From Cladorhizidae sp. MBARI D1340-BT2 (taxonomy: Eukaryota > Porifera > Demospongiae > Poecilosclerida > Cladorhizidae), in contig JAQNBH010000002.1 in NCBI GenBank assembly GCA_028752905.1, positions 36,238,075 through 36,302,074 of the forward strand: DNA of 64,000 bases. Direction: 5' to 3'. Position numbers and translations under genes: made by a program. Positions 1 to 10,586 of the stretch are shown one piece after another; the stretch's first letter is position 1; each line of letters opens with the position of its first letter. Below the pieces are notes generated by a model that saw only the letters and a program-made list of their open reading frames with translations, did not search any database and had not been told where the DNA came from.

Positions 1-459
1 GAAATTCCTGATTTTATATTTATTATCTACTGGATTTAATTTCAATTTGGAATAGCTGTTGTGCACAATGCAGAGAGTGAGAGGGTTAAATAAACAATGT
101 GGAGAATAATACCTTCGGGCCATAAATAAGCAGTATCAAGGAATGAAAAGAAAAAACCCTTGATGCTAGTGCCAATTAATAATAATATCATTATTCTATT
201 AACTACCCCTCACCAAACAACGACCAGATCAAGAACCGGTATATAACATCACCTGACCCCGACTTTGCTGAGTGTCCTGGTAGAAAGGGAGATATGCATG
301 CACCTTTGCCACCCACATGTGTTCATCACTAATTGCTTATGAATAAAATGTTATTAGAGATTCAGTTCCTATATATGGAATGCATTGATTGTTTGATGTA
401 CTTGAACATATCTGGATGTGTTCTTATACGAATAGAATCAATGTTACATATTACAACAT

Positions 460-748
460 GGGTGGCTGGTGTGAGGGTACAGAGTCACTGGGTGGCTGGT
501 GTGAGGGTACATAGTCACTGGATGGCTGGTGTGAGGGTACAGAGTCACTGGGTGGCTGGTGTGAGGGTACATAGTCACTGGATGGCTGGTGTGAGGGTGC
601 AGAGTCACTTGGTGGCTGGTGTGAGGGTACAGAGTCACTGGGTGGCTGGTGTGAGGGTACAGAGTCACTGGATGGCTGGTGTGAGGGTGCAGAGTCACTG
701 GGTGGCTGATGTGAGGGTACAGAGTCACTGGGTGGCTGGTGTTAGGGT
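460..748. repeat. 30-bp minisatellite, copy A left part
   Basis: About 9.6 units of a 30-bp repeat whose core reads ggtggctggtgtgaggg followed by tacagagtcactg. Variants at the tac position (tac, tgc) and gg/ga after cactg are scattered. The array is cut at 748 by the LTR element and resumes at 5208. All ORFs across it are a by-product of a unit length divisible by three and lacking stops. Confidence 0.95.
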
Positions 749-953
749 TGTAGTGCGGGGTATCTCGCTAATCGACGAAGACGAGAGACACAAACTACTA
801 GTCTTAAGCAAAACTTCTTAAATACATCTGGTAAAGTGTATATCAAAACACGTGACTATGACCATCAATCAGAATGACGTAAGTAACAATATGACATGTT
901 ATAAGTTATGTTTGAGACATGTTACTAATTAATCAATCAGTAGGTCCACTACA
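749..953 (-). repeat. 3' LTR of gypsy element
   Basis: A 205-bp LTR starting TGTAGTG and ending CACTACA, a perfect 7-bp terminal inverted repeat. It matches 5003-5207 with no difference found by eye. It lies downstream of pol on the coding (minus) strand. Confidence 0.93.
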
Positions 954-966
954 ATACTCCCCCACC
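954..966 (-). promoter_or_regulatory. Polypurine tract of gypsy element
   Basis: The minus strand reads GGTGGGGGAGTAT directly before the 3' LTR, the expected place and composition for the plus-strand primer of reverse transcription. Confidence 0.6.
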
Positions 967-985
967 AGTGACTGGCCACGATTGT

Positions 986-3900
986 CTATTGGAAACGTAG
1001 AGGGAGATTCACTGGGCGACCACAGCGTGTGGTATGAGTCGTTGGGTGTGATGCAGGTAGAAGAGTGGCCGGAACGGATGAAGTTTGTAACCTCTCAGGT
1101 GTAGGCACAAAGGTTGGTGCTGTTGGCGAGAGTCTTGTGGGCCTTGGTGGCCCAGCTAGCTTGGAGTCACCGTCAAACAGATAAGCTGGCTTAAGGCGAT
1201 CGATAGATACCTTGTCGACTCGTCCATTAAGTTCAACTTCAAAGTACTTATCCGCCCGAGAAAGCACACGAAAAGGCCCATCATAGGGTCTACGAAGAGG
1301 AGTACGGTGGGCATCATGTCGAATGAACACATGTGTACTAGCTCGAAGCTGATCTGGAACGAATGTGCGAGAGCTACCATGAGCTGAGGTTGCGGTTGGT
1401 TTCATTCTGGCCATTCAGGCTTTGAGCTGTCCAGCAAACGAGGTTGGGTCAATATTTGTTGACGAAGGTTCAAAAAATTCTCCTGGAAGACGGAGGTTGG
1501 TTCCGTAGACTAGTTCAGCTGATGAACAGGCGAGATCCTCTTTAACGGAGGCTCGGATACCTAGAAGAACCACTGGAAGTTCGTCCACCCAAGCAGCCGA
1601 GGATAGTCTAGCTCGGAGAGAAGCCTTCAGTTGTCGGTGCATTCTCTTGGCCAGCCCATTGGTTTGTGGGTGATATGCTGTGGTAAGGGTTTTAGTGATA
1701 CCCAGTAGAGAGAGAACTGCAGACCATAGCTCAGAGGTGAACTGTCGGCCTCGATCTGATGTGATGGTAGCTGGAACTCCAAAACGGGAAATCCAACCAC
1801 TGAGCAGAGAACGGGCACAAGATTCAGCTGTCATATCTGCCATTGGAATTGCTTCGGGCCATCTTGTGAAGCGATCGACCATCGTGAACAGATACATTGA
1901 ACCCCGAGATGGTGGGAGTGGACCAACAATGTCAACATGAACATGCTCAAATCTGGAGGATGGAACATCGAACTGCTGTAGTGGGCTTACTGTATGGCGG
2001 TGTACTTTAGACTGTTGACAAGGAATGCAAGTTTTAGCCCAGTGCGTGACATCTCGGTGTAGCCCATGCCACACAAATCGGCTGGAGACCAAGCGGTTAG
2101 TAGCCTTTATGCCTGGGTGAGAAAGCTCATGGAGAGAATCAAAGATGAGACGACGAAATGAAGTTGGGACGATTGGTCGAGGATACCCCATGGATATGTC
2201 ACAGAGCAGAGGATGGGCCGAACCCTGAAGAGCAATCTCTTGAAGTTGCAAGGATGTAGTAGAAGACTTCAAAGCTTGAGTTTCTTCATCGGTTTGCTGC
2301 ACCAGAGCCATGGTCTGGAAGTCGACAATTGCAGTCGCCATTGTGTCGAGAGCATACAAAGACGTGCACAGAGGAGGGTCTGGAAGGACTACGCCAGGCT
2401 GGACTTGATCAATTCTAATGCGTGAGAGTGCATCTGCTACCACATTGCTTTTACCTTGGATATGACGGATGTCTGATGTGAACTCTGATATATACGAGAG
2501 ATGTCGAATCTGGCGTGGGGACCACTTATCAGACTTGCTAGCAAGAGCAAATGTGATTGGTTTGTGGTCGGTATACACATGAAACTGCCGACCTTCAATA
2601 AAATGACGAAAATGACGTATGGCGAGATAGATAGCCAAGAGTTCCCGATCAAAAGCAGAATATCGTGTTTCCGGGTCCCGCAGCTTGCGTGAAAAAAAAG
2701 AAATCGGTGTCCAAGCATCATCCAAGAACTGTTCTAGCACCCCTCCAACGGCTAAATTGGAGGCGTCCACCATAATACGTGTTGGTGCATTGTAAGCTGG
2801 GTGAGCGAGAATACTTACAACTGCTAGAACCTCTTTACATCGAGTGAAAGCTGCCATGCACTGCTCAGTCCAATTGAAGGACTTTGGATTCCCCTTTAAC
2901 AATTCGTGTAGAGGGTGAAGGATATGTGCACAATTGGGTATAAATCTGTGGTAGTAATTAACAAATCCTAAGAACTCACGCAGCTGTGTTGGGTCAGTTG
3001 GTACAGGGAAATCCTTAACAACTTGAACGCGTTCGGGTAATGGACGAATGCCACAAGCATCAACTTGATGACCGAGGAACTGAAGGGTTTGCCTCCCAAA
3101 CTCGCACTTCTCAGGGTTGATAATGAGGCCATGCTTATCCAGTCGGGACAATACAGCTCTCAAATGTGAGTCATGTTGTTCCTGTGATGAACTGGCAATG
3201 AGGAGATCATCGAGGTAGATGTACACAAACTCCAGGCCTCGGCAGACTTCATCCATAAAACGTTGGAAAGATTGGGCTGCATTGGTAAGGCCGTAGGGCA
3301 TGCGAGTGAACTCGAACATCCCGAAAGGGGTAATGATAGCAGTCTTTGGGATGTCACTCTCGTGCACTGGGATCTGATGGTATGCTCGCACAAGATCAAT
3401 TTTAGAAAAGATGGTCTTACCCCTAAGTTGAGCCCCAAAATCTTGAATATGGGGGATGGGATAGCGATCTGGTATTGTAGCCTTGTTGAGTGCGCGGTAG
3501 TCCCCGCACGGGCGCCAGTCTCCTGACTTCTTTGGAACCATATGTAGGGGAGATGCCCATGTACTTGCTGAAGGTCGAATAATACCCAACTTAAGCATGT
3601 GGTCAAATTCCTTCTTGGCAGTGATAAACTTGTCTGGCGCAAGTCGACGAGCTCTTGCGAAAACAGGTGGACCTTTAGTCTCTATGTAGTGCTTCACGCC
3701 GTGAGCTGGTTCCGTATTTGAGAACTCCGGGATAGTGATGGATGGAAACTCTTCAAGAAGGGTCCTATATCGAGATGCAGGTCGGAGTACGTTGAGGCCA
3801 CATGTAGCGTGGTCAGATGCAAATGTGGAAACACTGTTGAACGTTTTACCATCTATGAGACGACCGTGCTTGAGATCGATGAGGAGGCCAAAATGACGGA

Positions 3901-4186
3901 AGAAATCAGCACCAATTATCGGGTAACTGACATCAGCAATAACAAACAACCACTCGAACTTAGATTTAAAGCCTAAATCCAGCGTAATTGTACATGATCC
4001 AAAAGTGGTGATAGAGGTACCATTAGCAGCTATTAGGACGGGCCCGTTTTTGTCTGGCCGCTGCTTGTGGTGGGAGACTGGAACTACAGATATTTGGGCA
4101 CCAGAATCGATTAAGTAACGATAGCCAGAGGAACGTTCGGTGATGAAAAGGAGACGACTGTGATTCCCCGGAGCACTGGTCGCCAT
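986..4186 (-). pseudogene. pol: Pol of gypsy element, interrupted by one in-frame stop
   Basis: A polyprotein in the order protease, reverse transcriptase, RNase H, integrase. The protease motif DSGAQ is at residues 27-31. RT has YIYLDDLL near 322-329. RNase H carries [14 protein letters not shown] near 513 and TDHKPI near 539. The integrase zinc finger is near 687-723 (H, H, C, C). Core aspartates are D752 and D811; the residue 36 after D811, where family members have glutamate, is lysine (NGLAKR, K847). The frame stops at TGA (1415-1417) and continues in the same frame to 986 with the integrase C-terminal region (YDGPFRVLSRADKYFEV). Two separate changes therefore argue against an active enzyme, although protease, RT and RNase H look intact. 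Confidence 0.9.
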
Positions 4187-4974
4187 CAGTGGCCGGGGGA
4201 AGCGTTTCCCGAAAATCTACAGGGAAGACGGCATTTCTGGGCTTGATCTCCAAACTTGGCGTGATACCAACACAAGGGAGTGGGTGCAGGTGAAGTTCCT
4301 GATGGGACTGGTCCTACACGGGGTCCCCTCCGCTTCAGCTGTGCAACCTCAGCCCGAAGAGATGCAATTTCACCCTCAAGGGTTTGTGTGAGGGTTACTG
4401 CTTTTGAACCTGAGCCAGGAGTTAGTGAGAATTCCTCTGATTGCCTCACTGAAAGGATTGTCGTGTCCTGCTTAGCAATTGAACAGAGTGTGTCTGCCTT
4501 CTCTGCTAGTGTGGAGAGACTGGGACTATCCAACACCTGGAGGCTGAGGCGTACTGGTAATGGCATGCGGCGCAGAAATAGATCCCGCATCATTGGATCG
4601 CGGTCGATATCCTGTTTGACTAGCTGTTCCATCTTGCGTAACAGATCAGATGGCCTGAGGTCTCCAAGTGGTTGGAGTTCCCAGAGCTTCTGAAGTCTCT
4701 CTGACTCTGTAAGAGAGGTGCGGAGCACGAGCTTCTTCTTAAGTTCGTCGTAGGGAGCTTCGTCGGGAATTCTCTGTATGCAATCGAACACTTTTTCGGC
4801 GATTTCAGGTGGTAGTCCAGCCACGACGTACTGGTACTTGGTGAGCTGTAGGGTGATGTTTTTGGAAGCGAACTGGGCCTCAATCTGTAGGAACCAAAGC
4901 TCTGGGTTCGCTGACCAAAACGGAGGAAGTTTTAGAGAGAGGGCGTTCACGGCCATGGCGTGTGCGTGTTTCAC
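4186..4974 (-). CDS. gag: Gag of gypsy element
   Basis: A 262-residue structural protein of the retrotransposon particle. The first ~100 residues ([19 protein letters not shown], then [12 protein letters not shown]) are the retrotransposon gag-type region seen in many invertebrate gypsy elements. A predicted coiled segment follows near residues 210-230, and a Cys/His cluster near the end ([18 protein letters not shown]) resembles a degenerate zinc knuckle. Its TGA stop overlaps the pol ATG as TGATG, so pol may be made by stop-start reinitiation rather than ribosomal frameshifting. No break is visible in this frame. Confidence 0.88.
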   Translation of the reverse strand: MKHAHAMAVNALSLKLPPFWSANPELWFLQIEAQFASKNITLQLTKYQYVVAGLPPEIAEKVFDCIQRIPDEAPYDELKKKLVLRTSLTESERLQKLWELQPLGDLRPSDLLRKMEQLVKQDIDRDPMMRDLFLRRMPLPVRLSLQVLDSPSLSTLAEKADTLCSIAKQDTTILSVRQSEEFSLTPGSGSKAVTLTQTLEGEIASLRAEVAQLKRRGPRVGPVPSGTSPAPTPLCWYHAKFGDQAQKCRLPCRFSGNASPGH

Positions 4975-4984
4975 GTTTGAATGA

Positions 4985-5002
4985 TCACGTCAGGGTCACC
5001 AA
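4985..5002 (-). promoter_or_regulatory. Primer-binding site of gypsy element
   Basis: Directly inside the 5' LTR the minus strand reads TTGGTGACCCTGACGTGA. The TGG next to the LTR is the expected complement of a tRNA CCA end. I could not assign the tRNA. Confidence 0.7.
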
Positions 5003-5207
5003 TGTAGTGCGGGGTATCTCGCTAATCGACGAAGACGAGAGACACAAACTACTAGTCTTAAGCAAAACTTCTTAAATACATCTGGTAAAGTGTATATCAA
5101 AACACGTGACTATGACCATCAATCAGAATGACGTAAGTAACAATATGACATGTTATAAGTTATGTTTGAGACATGTTACTAATTAATCAATCAGTAGGTC
5201 CACTACA
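5003..5207 (-). repeat. 5' LTR of gypsy element
   Basis: A 205-bp direct copy of 749-953, upstream of gag on the minus strand. It should carry the promoter for the element. The outer flank resumes with gggtacagag of the minisatellite. Confidence 0.93.
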
Positions 5208-6784
5208 GGGTACAGAGTCACTGGATGGCTGGTGTTAGGGTACAGAGTCACTGGGTGGCTGGTGTGAGGGTACAGAGTCACTGGGTGGCTGGTGTGAGGG
5301 TACAGAGTCACTGGGTGGCTGGTGTGAGGGTACAGAGTCACTGGGTGGCTGGTGTGAGGGTACAGAGTCACTGGATGGCTGGTGTGAGGGTACAGAGTCA
5401 CTGGGTGGCAGGTGTGAGGGTACAGAGTCACTGGGTGGCTGGTGTGAGGGTGTAGAGTCACTGGGTGGCTGATTTGAGGGTGTAGAGTCACTGGGTGGCT
5501 GATTTGAGGGTGTAGAGTCACTGGGTGGCTGGTGTGAGAGTACAGAGTCACTGGGTGGCTGGTGTGAGGGTGTAGAGTCACTGGGTGGCTGGTGTGAGGG
5601 TACAGAGTCACTGGGTGGCTGGTGTGAGGGTACAGAGTCACTGGGTGGCTGGTGTGAGGGTGTAGAGTCACTGGGTGGCTGGTGTGAGGGTACAGAGTCA
5701 CTGGGTGGCTGGTGTGAGGGTACAGAGTCACTGGGTGGTTGGTGTGAGGGTACAGAGTCACTGGGTGGCTGGTGTGAGGGTGTAGAGTCACTGGGTGGCT
5801 GGTGTGAGGGTACAGAGTCACTGGATGGCTGATGTGAGGATACAGAGTCACTGGGTGGCTGGTGTGAGGGTACACAGTCACTGGGTGGCTGGTGTGAGGG
5901 TGTAGAGTCACTGGGTGGCTGGTGTGAGGGTGCAGAGTCACTGGGTGGCTGGTGTGAGGGTGTAGATTCACTGGGTGGCTGGTGTGAGGGTGCAGAGTCA
6001 CTGGGTGGCTGGTGTGAGGGTGTAGATTCACTGGGTGGCTGGTGTGAGGGTGCAGAGTCACTGGGTGGCTGGTGTGAGGGTACAGAGTCACTGGGTGGCT
6101 GGTGTGAGGGTGTAGATTCACTGGGTGGCTGGTGTGAGGGTGCAGAGTCACTGGGTGGCTGGTGTGAGGGTACAGAGTCACTGGGTGGCTGGTGTGAGGT
6201 TACAGAGTCACTGGGTGGCTGGTGTGAGGGTGCAGAGTCACTGGGTGGCTGGTGTGAGGGTACAGAGTCACTGGGTGGCTGGTGTGAGGGTACAGAGTCA
6301 CTGGGTGGCTGGTGTGAGGGTGCAGAGTCACTGGGTGGCTGATGTGAGGGTACAGAGTCACTGGGTGGCTGGTGTGAGGGTACAGGGTCACTGGGTGCCT
6401 GGTGAGAGGGTACATAGTCACTGGGTGGCTGGTGTGAGGGTACAGAGTCACTGGGTGGCTGGTGTGAGGGTACAGAGTCACTGGGTGGCTGGGGTGATAG
6501 GTACACAGTCACTGGGTGGCTGGTGTGAGGGTACAGAGTCACTGGGTGGCTGGTGTGAGGGTACAGAGTCACTGGGTGCCTGGTGTGAGGGTGTAGAGTC
6601 ACTGGGTGCTGGTGTGAGGGTACAGAGTCACTGGGTGCCTGGTGTGAGGGTGTAGAGTCACTGGGTGGCTGGTGTGAGGGTACAGAGTCACTGGGTGGCT
6701 GGTGTGAGGGTACAGAGTCACTGGGTGGCTGATGTGAGGGTACACAGTCACTGGGTGGCTGATGTGAGGGTGTAGAGTCACTGG
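5208..6784. repeat. 30-bp minisatellite, copy A right part
   Basis: About 52 further units of the same 30-bp repeat. Units differ mainly at one dinucleotide (gggtac, gggtgt or gggtgc). Each unit's G-rich strand holds four G runs (GGG, GG, GG, GGG) within 18 bases. Slightly deleted units occur near 6490 and 6607. No protein is proposed. Confidence 0.95.
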
Positions 6785-7678
6785 TTCTGTACTCTCCACT
6801 TCAGAGTCAGGAACCTCATCCATCATCTTGCATCACCTCTGGTATGGAAATGCTATGCTGTGGCTCAGAAGTCGCCCCTTAACCTCCAGCAGTGCACGAG
6901 GTTGTGTGTCTATTGTTACAGAGTACACATCATTTGTTTACTGCCTTGAGTGCGCATGGATGATATAAACTATAAGCCATTCAGCCAAACAAAATTTGAG
7001 TTTCCTTTACTAGTTGTGTGGTATTTATAATTTCAAAAGTTCATTATTATTACCCTTCATTTTAGCCTAGTAATTATTCCTCTGCTTTGACAAAACAAAA
7101 TCAGTCCTGAAGTTGGCCCGAAGAGAAGTGCCTGTCCCATCCCAGCCACAATTATCGTGCATCTGGAGAATGAAAAACTTGCTTGGATTAATGACCATCA
7201 TGGACTCCTTGAGGTTCAGGCATCAGGAAACATTGATGGCAACACTCTAATGGAGTAGCTCTTAACATCACCACAGCTGGTCACTCTCATACTGGACTCC
7301 TTGAGGCTCAGGCACAAGGAAACATTGATAGCAACAGCTTTAGTGGAGTAGCTCTCAACATCATCACAGCTGATCACTCTCACACTGGACTCCCTGAGGT
7401 TCAGGCATCAGGAAATATTGATAGCAACAGCTCTACTGGAATAGCTCTCACAGCTAATGGAAGCAAACAACAACAACAAAAAGTATCTGTCATAAAAATT
7501 TACATGACCCTTTACCAATTCATATATAGGTATATACAGGGGTGGAAATGAAATTGTGCACACAATCTGATATTAATAAATATTGAACAGATGAAGAAGA
7601 ATCCAAGGCATTGTCAGTTGGCCTCCTCCCAGTGTTGTTCACCAACTCCATAACAATAGCGTTATAAATATATATATA
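6785..7678. repeat. Right flank of duplication copy A with 93-bp triplication
   Basis: Unique-type sequence shared with 59874-60602 of copy B. From 7201 to about 7450 a 93-bp unit beginning tggactccttgaggttcagg occurs three times here and once in copy B (near 60305). The match ends in an AT run (ataaatatatatat). I see no coding exon I can defend. Confidence 0.75.
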
Positions 7679-7742
7679 GAGTGAGATATGTATTACTTGG
7701 GTCTACTGCAAGGTGGGCACAATGTGGGTAACAGCTACTTAC

Positions 7743-7998
7743 ATATTGCCATCCAAGTTAAATGACCACAAGCCCACAGCTGCAGACATTGATTCCTTAC
7801 GTTCTTGGACTCGACACCAGTTATTGATGGAGCTATATACCTTTGTATTTGGCTGCTGCTGAAGATGCATTTTAGTCACAGAGACCTGATTGCATGGTGG
7901 AAGGCACATGAACTTGATCTTCGTAACTGGGATGAAGCCTGCAGGCTCATATTGCTGTCCAGCCATCTTCTGCAGCAGCAGAACGTTTCCCCCCCATT
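7743..7998 (-). CDS. Orphan exon-like ORF, function unknown
   Basis: The minus strand encodes about 85 residues starting around EWGGNVLLLQKMAGQQYEP and containing KIKFMCLPPCNQVSV. It is bounded by a possible acceptor (ttcgacag) and a strong donor (AAT AT|gtaagt). The composition is protein-like rather than repeat-like, but I do not recognise the family. It could be an internal exon of a gene whose other exons lie within 7-9.3 kb or to the left, or a decayed exon. The frame could instead start at an ATG at 8011. Confidence 0.4.
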
Positions 7999-8039
7999 CT
8001 GTCGAACTCATTTACACATCGTCAAGAATCATCACTAGA

Positions 8040-9040
8040 GGACTACTATGTATATCCAATTATCTGTGATGTTACAGTACAACAATTAATATTTTGTACA
8101 ACACCATTACTTTGTCATGTTAAACTGGAAACGGTTTTACATTCTTCAAGCATAATAAGAATAGGTGAAAGAAAAAGAATAATAGGTATATAGTGAAAAA
8201 GGTTTAAAAACGTTATAAGGAAAGAATAATGGGTAAATAATTGGTCGAGGGGTACATAGGACATCCACTGGTATATAGTGTATGTCTGTGCGTGTCTGGA
8301 GTGATGTAGAGCAAGTTATTAATCATCACATCACTAGGAGCAAAAGTTACTAATGAAACTCATCATCACATCACTCGGGGCATACCCTGTAGCATAAGTC
8401 ATCTTGATCATAAATGCCGGATTTATGAAATTAATATGATTGATTTATTGCTCACCTATATTCCTCACCCACCCTTTCTCCAAACAAAAAACTTAGTAAG
8501 TCAAGCCTCTTTATAAACCACATCAAAGACAAGGGATGGTTAGGTGAGTCCATACATTGCAGTGCTGCATTAAAAATTAGTACAAGTAAACTTAAGAATA
8601 CAAAGAAGTGCATCTATATAATATATATTAAGATGACAAGATGCCAAACCAAATGGTACACACAATTCCGTGTTACGAAAATATAATGCGATTTGAATAT
8701 ATTGAATGCCTTGTCAGAAAATACTAGCGAGGCCTGCAATGGGGGAAAGAAAAAAAAACATCAAAGAAGTAACTATAATATGCTCAGCAACAATTAACAA
8801 TATGTCACATAGCAACGTAAGAATATGCTATATGGGATGCTTTCATTGATGGCAGCCGAGTGATTGTTAACGTTAAACTAGTACAATCAATTGATAACCG
8901 CGTATTGTGGACCAAGCAATATAATGGTCCATATGATCCGAATGCGTATAGCCATTTCAGTCTAGATCTTTATATTGGAATGCTTGGTTATGATATACAT
9001 AACAATAAAATAATAATGTAATAATGTTCTAAAGTTTGTT
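8040..9040. other. AT-rich non-coding stretch
   Basis: No ORF, repeat array or transposon end that I can support. The same holds for 9310-10070. Both are AT-rich intergenic-type sequence. Confidence 0.5.
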
Positions 9041-9047
9041 ATTTGGA

Positions 9048-9300
9048 CTAGAATTTGTTCAAGTCCAAAGAACCATAGCTTATATATGGATCACTAGAAA
9101 TCTTAATTCTTAAAAGGTTGCCATAGATACAAAATTGCATATTGCAGCCGACTGCCATGCCTTGCTGCACTGCCTCTTCCAGGTCATTACTTAGCTCATG
9201 CTCAACAGATGCAAACCACCAAAGATCAAATGAAGTAAAAACAGATGCTAGTTCCTGAACAAAGTTATAAATAAAGTTTGCTTGCTCTTCCTCATCCACT
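9048..9300 (-). CDS. Orphan terminal-exon-like ORF, function unknown
   Basis: The minus strand encodes about 83 residues (DEEEQANFIYNFVQELASVF, later FDLWWFASVEHELSNDLEEA) ending in a stop. A weak acceptor (gatactag) precedes it. It is acidic and rich in aromatic residues, and the family is not recognised. It lies upstream of the 7743-7998 exon on the same strand, but its stop codon means they cannot be simply joined in this order unless an alternative donor is used. Confidence 0.3.
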
Positions 9301-10077
9301 AGTATCGTTTGTTCCCCAGAAAGTTATGAGAACTCTTTCTCTGTCCTCGAAAATAATGATGGCAAAGTAAAAGAATTTAGGTAGCTAACAACCAATAGAA
9401 ATTTCTTGATAGGACAACTACATTAATATATATATTAATGATACAAGAACAAAATTCAATAGTGGATTCTCATCTATCAGGAAGAAGAAAAATTCTCCTT
9501 TTTTTTTGAATGCTTCAACCAAGCTACTTTGCTCACAAAGACAGAAATAATTCGGTAAATTGGAAGAGGGGAGGGAATTAATCAGATAGAATGGAAACCT
9601 ATAGTGGCATTTATGTCCATTCCCGAAAAAGCAAAAAAAAGTTTAAAAACCATTAAAAACCAATAACTATAATGATTAATGTCTCATGAAAAGAGGAAAC
9701 AAATTGTAGCCACATATTTAAAACTAGGTACTCCCAGATTAAAAAAAAAGATGTACACGATGTAAAATGGTAAAGGATGGGCAATTGAGCATTCATCACC
9801 ATTCCCAACCATAGCCATACTAGTATGATTATGCCACCTGCTTATTGAAGCTAAACTTATGCAATATATAAACTTATGCAATATAGTGAGATTCAGAAAT
9901 TCTGTCACTCTCATATAATTTCGAAGGAAATGCGATGGTTACTTATAAACAAGATGGCTACAGAGAATACATAATATTGGAGTTGCAAATATGTATTATA
10001 TACATGTTCCTCTTCCTTGCTCTATGGACTAGATTCATCCATACAAATATACTTAAATGTGTGAATTTGTTAAAATT

Positions 10078-10586
10078 TTACCAATTTTTCATGATATCAA
10101 CAATCTCATTCGCACTATCCATCCAGCCTCCATTCACACATATTAGAAGGAGAGTTCGGTAAGTTGGATCCACAGCTTTATTTCTCCATTTCTCTAGTGC
10201 AGCTCTCCTGCAAATGGTGTGCATCCATAGTGAACATAGTCATAAGTTCCACACATTTGTAATACCTTTGTTGATAGGGATTCCTATTGTGTTGGCTCTT
10301 TATGTCATCTACATCCGGGCTCATCTTCAATCCTAGCAGATCTGGTTTGTCATCCCAGTTGTACATCTGACTGGCAATCTGACGTAGTTGTTCTTCTGAG
10401 CTTACAGTCTCATCTAGGTGATCACGATTGTCCTCAGGTATTTGGGCCACTAGATTTCCGTATTTCTACAACAAGAATACCACAACAAAAATGATGAATT
10501 TAGCGTGAGGTTGTTTCTAACCTGTACCTGATTGTTGGAGCTGGCGGCATCTGCACTAATGGCTGCTGCAACACTTCCTGTAACAC
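10078..10586 (-). CDS. NLR gene exons 3-5: linker and death domain
   Basis: Exon 3 (10586-10528, 59 nt) encodes a small Ala/Ser linker (TGSVAAAISADAASSNNQ). Exon 4 (10465-10236) begins KYGNLVAQIPEDN and carries death-domain helices: EEQLRQIASQMYNWDDKPDL, then the region up to KCVELMTM. Exon 5 (10207-10078) continues AALEKWRNKAVDPTYRTLL and ends ANEIVDIMKNW with stop TAA at 10078-10080. Together they give a full-length ~100-residue death domain with the usual tryptophan positions. Exons 4 and 5 are in different frames and are joined by skipping 28 nt. Confidence 0.75.

Larger units (their letters stand above)
749..5207 (-). mobile_element. Ty3/gypsy LTR retrotransposon
   Basis: A complete LTR element read on the minus strand: 5' LTR 5003-5207, primer-binding site, gag, pol, polypurine tract, 3' LTR 749-953. 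It is flanked by a 4-bp duplication gggt (745-748 and 5208-5211), and removing it restores a normal 30-bp repeat unit, which proves insertion into the minisatellite. The two 205-bp LTRs look identical by eye, so the insertion is recent. Pol has an in-frame stop and a changed integrase active-site residue, so this copy is probably not autonomous. The other duplication copy lacks it. Confidence 0.95.
1..7678. repeat. Segmental duplication, copy A
   Basis: Positions 1-460 match 51237-52414, and 6785-7678 match 59874-60602, in the same order and orientation, with the 30-bp minisatellite between them in both copies. Shared unique text includes the segment ending just before the array (a run starting atgttaca) and the stretch after it (aggttgtgtgtctrttgtta, then catcatttgtttactgcc). 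The left boundary may lie outside the window. Copy A differs from copy B by carrying an LTR element, by having only about one unit of the 46-bp array, and by having three rather than one copy of a 93-bp unit. Confidence 0.85.
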
